Source of the DNA: Thermodesulfobacteriota bacterium
GTDB taxonomy: Bacteria > Desulfobacterota > BSN033 > UBA1163
Assembly: GCA_030024065.1 (NCBI GenBank)
Contig: JASEIE010000190.1
Location: forward strand, 1-8,032
Reading direction: 5' to 3'
Length of the DNA: 8,032 bases
The notes beneath the pieces are model-generated. The model searched no databases. It had not been told where the DNA came from and worked only from the letters and a program-made list of their open reading frames with translations. Numbering within the stretch: position 1 is the first letter of the stretch; each line of letters opens with the position of its first letter. This document shows positions 6,410-8,032 of the stretch, piece after piece. A program made the position numbers and the translations under genes.

Positions 6410-7441
6410 ATGAGAAAGAGATCTGTCTTATTGGCGATGGTCTTATTTTTAGTTATTTTCTTGGCAATGGGGAGATCTTCCTATGCTCAGGCGACAAAAC
6501 CCATTGAGCTGAAACTATCCCACTGGATGTCACCCATGCATAATCTACACGTCGATGTGTTCACCCCATTTGCCAAAGAGTTAGAGGAGCGGACGAAGGG
6601 AAGGGTCAAAGTGACCATTTTCCCTGGTGAAGCCTTGGGCAAGGCCAGGGATCATTACGATTTAGTGAGCCAGGGAGTGGTGGATATCGCCTATTTCATC
6701 CAAGGGTATACGGCAGGCCGGTTTCCATTGACCACTGTGTTGGAACTTCCAATTGGAATCCCTTCAGGGAAGGTCGGAAGTCGGGTCCTCTGGGAACTTT
6801 ATGATAAATATCTGAAGCCAGAATATCCCGGTGTTAAAATTCTCACGTTTTTCACCCACGGACCTGGTCATATCCATATGTCCAAAAAACCCATTAAAAC
6901 CTTAGAAGACATTAAAGGGTTAAGGATAAGAAGTCCGGGACCTACCCAGACAGCCCTTCTAAGAGAATTAGGGGGTTCCCCCCTCACTATACCCATGCCT
7001 GATGTCTATGATGCCCTCCACAAAGGAATGGCAGAGGGTGCGATGGCCCCCTTCTCTCCCCTTCTCGATCTTAAACTTTACGAGGTGACCAAGTTCCACA
7101 CCATCGCGAATCTTTATGTCATGCCTATGGGCCTTGCGATGAATCCGAAGGTTTGGGCCGCCATTCCACCTGACATCCAGAAGATTATTGAAGAACTCTG
7201 CGGCGCTCGAATGTCAGAGATAGCGGGCGCTAACTATGATAAATATGATCTATTAGGAATGGATGCGGCGAAAAAAGCGAAGTCAGAGATCATTTCCCTT
7301 TCTCCAGAGGAAAGGAAGAAATGGTCGGCCAGGACAAGTGCCCTGGGTGATAAATGGATTGCGGATATAGAAGCAAAAGGTCTGCCGGGCAAAAAGGTCT
7401 TTGAAGAGGCCAGTTCTCTTGTGGAAAAATATTCAAAATAA
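6410..7441 (+). CDS. dctP: TRAP transporter substrate-binding protein, DctP family
   Basis: This 343-residue periplasmic solute-binding protein of a TRAP transporter captures an organic acid and hands it to the DctQ-DctM permease. Residues 1-26 form a Sec signal peptide: MRKR, then a hydrophobic core, then SSYA with likely cleavage before QA. The mature protein shows the DctP fold marks: LKLSHWMSP at 34-42, TKGRVKVTIFPGEALG at 62-77, LEDIKGLRIRSPGPTQ at 165-180, where Arg174 is the usual carboxylate-binding arginine, and PMPDVYDALHKGMAEG at 195-210. Length is typical. The start is set by AAGGAGGGAG at 6396-6405. The next gene is the matching DctQ. The arginine suggests a carboxylate ligand, in keeping with a pathway using decarboxylase-like enzymes; which acid is not readable. 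The gene is clearly richer in GC than the enzyme genes upstream. The symbol reflects the family, not a proven C4-dicarboxylate substrate. Confidence 0.94.
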   Translation: MRKRSVLLAMVLFLVIFLAMGRSSYAQATKPIELKLSHWMSPMHNLHVDVFTPFAKELEERTKGRVKVTIFPGEALGKARDHYDLVSQGVVDIAYFIQGYTAGRFPLTTVLELPIGIPSGKVGSRVLWELYDKYLKPEYPGVKILTFFTHGPGHIHMSKKPIKTLEDIKGLRIRSPGPTQTALLRELGGSPLTIPMPDVYDALHKGMAEGAMAPFSPLLDLKLYEVTKFHTIANLYVMPMGLAMNPKVWAAIPPDIQKIIEELCGARMSEIAGANYDKYDLLGMDAAKKAKSEIISLSPEERKKWSARTSALGDKWIADIEAKGLPGKKVFEEASSLVEKYSK

Positions 7442-7454
7442 CTTAAGGTCTGCG

Positions 7455-7494
7455 AATCCCTTCCCTCTCCTTGGTTAAGGAGAGAGAAGGGATT
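7455..7494 (+). promoter_or_regulatory. Long intercistronic hairpin between dctP and dctQ
   Basis: Bases 7455-7472 pair with 7477-7494 over 17 of 18 positions (one C-A mismatch at 7464/7485) around the loop GGTT. This is the strongest hairpin in the window. It begins 13 bases after the dctP stop codon and ends 6 bases before the AGGGAG ribosome binding site of dctQ. No T-tract follows (TAAGAGAGGG), so it is more likely a 3' stabiliser or partial terminator than a full stop. Such structures are known to let a binding protein be made in excess over its membrane partners; that role here is inferred. Confidence 0.7.
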
Positions 7495-7512
7495 TAAGAG
7501 AGGGAGCGGTCC

Positions 7513-8010
7513 ATGGAATGGATGTTTGGAATTATAAAGAAAGTGAGTCGCCTGATGTACTGGATTGCGGGCATTGCCCTTTACTCGATTGTGTTCCTTA
7601 CAGTCACGGACGTGATCCTGAGAAGGTTCAGGATGCCCATCGACTGGACTTATGAAGTGGTTATCCTTCTCGGGGCCACTGCCATCGGATTTTCTCTTCC
7701 CCAAACGACGCTGGACAGGGGCCACGTCTTACTGGAATTCATCACGGCAAATGTTTCTAAGAGGTGGAAAAATCTGCTCAGCCTCAGCACCCGATGTCTC
7801 GGGATAGCAATATTTGGGCTCATCGGATGGAGAACCTTTCCCTATGGAACCAACTTATGGAAGTCCGGACAGATTTCTCCTATCCTTCAGATGCCCGAAT
7901 ATCCTGTTGCCTACGGCATCGGGGTGTGCTGTTTTATCATGTGCCTGGTTCTTCTCTTTCAGGCGATAGAAAATATCGTAACAGTTCAGCCCCCCTATGA
8001 AAAGAGATAA
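7513..8010 (+). CDS. dctQ: TRAP transporter small membrane subunit, DctQ family
   Basis: This 165-residue inner-membrane protein is the small permease subunit that pairs with DctM and docks the substrate-binding protein. Four hydrophobic segments are seen at about residues 15-35, 47-64, 88-109 and 131-150. Family marks include TVTDVILRRF (30-39), LPQTTLDRGHVLLEF (62-76) and SGQISPILQMPEYPVAYGI (118-136). Length is normal. The ATG at 7513 follows AGGGAG at 7501-7506; a second in-frame ATG at 7522 would shorten it by three residues. The gene lies 71 bases after dctP, across the long hairpin. No DctM start is seen in the 22 AT-rich bases left after the stop codon (the only ATG there runs straight into TAA), so the large subunit lies beyond the window or is encoded elsewhere. 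Confidence 0.93.
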   Translation: MEWMFGIIKKVSRLMYWIAGIALYSIVFLTVTDVILRRFRMPIDWTYEVVILLGATAIGFSLPQTTLDRGHVLLEFITANVSKRWKNLLSLSTRCLGIAIFGLIGWRTFPYGTNLWKSGQISPILQMPEYPVAYGIGVCCFIMCLVLLFQAIENIVTVQPPYEKR

Positions 8011-8032
8011 ATTTTTTAAAAAAATGTAAAAA

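Noticed and set aside
7234..7725. Minus-strand open frame (163 codons) across dctP, the hairpin and dctQ
   Set aside because: It spans two clear plus-strand genes and their intercistronic hairpin and shows no family features.

Overview
This window looks like an accessory catabolic locus of a strictly anaerobic bacterium. All seven complete genes lie on the + strand. The combination of a free-standing corrinoid protein, a zinc-site URO-D-type methyltransferase, a cytoplasmic molybdopterin enzyme and a TRAP importer is typical of anaerobes such as Desulfobacterota or syntrophs. The lineage is inferred from gene content only; nothing here fixes the taxon. No rRNA, tRNA, CRISPR array or insertion sequence was seen, and no gene-free stretch exceeds 300 bases.

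Layout. Bases 1-184 hold either the 3' end of an upstream gene, whose TAA overlaps the next ATG, or a hairpin-rich leader. Then follow a corrinoid-binding protein (185-835), amidohydrolase-2 family protein A (898-1869), a URO-D-superfamily methyltransferase (1952-2983), a DMSO-reductase-family molybdopterin oxidoreductase (3116-5257) and amidohydrolase-2 family protein B (5288-6271). After a 138-base gap with two sigma-54-like elements come the substrate-binding protein (6410-7441) and small membrane subunit (7513-8010) of a TRAP transporter. The large TRAP permease (DctM) is not in the window and is presumably just beyond it.

How the genes could work together (inference). The TRAP system imports an organic acid. 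The URO-D protein and the corrinoid protein move a methyl group, for example from a methoxy substituent, to an acceptor. The molybdenum or tungsten enzyme carries out a redox or hydroxyl-transfer step on the substrate. One or both ACMSD/resorcylate-decarboxylase-like amidohydrolases decarboxylate or hydrolyse an intermediate. A pathway for a methoxylated aromatic or related carboxylic acid fits best, but the substrate cannot be read from the sequence.

Three protein-level oddities stand out. The molybdopterin enzyme has three N-terminal cysteines but lacks the usual fourth Fe-S ligand, and the loop there is shortened. Amidohydrolase B has Gln where paralogue A and the family have the catalytic His. 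The two amidohydrolase paralogues also have very different translation-initiation signals. The TRAP genes are visibly more GC-rich than the five enzyme genes, which suggests two modules joined near base 6300.
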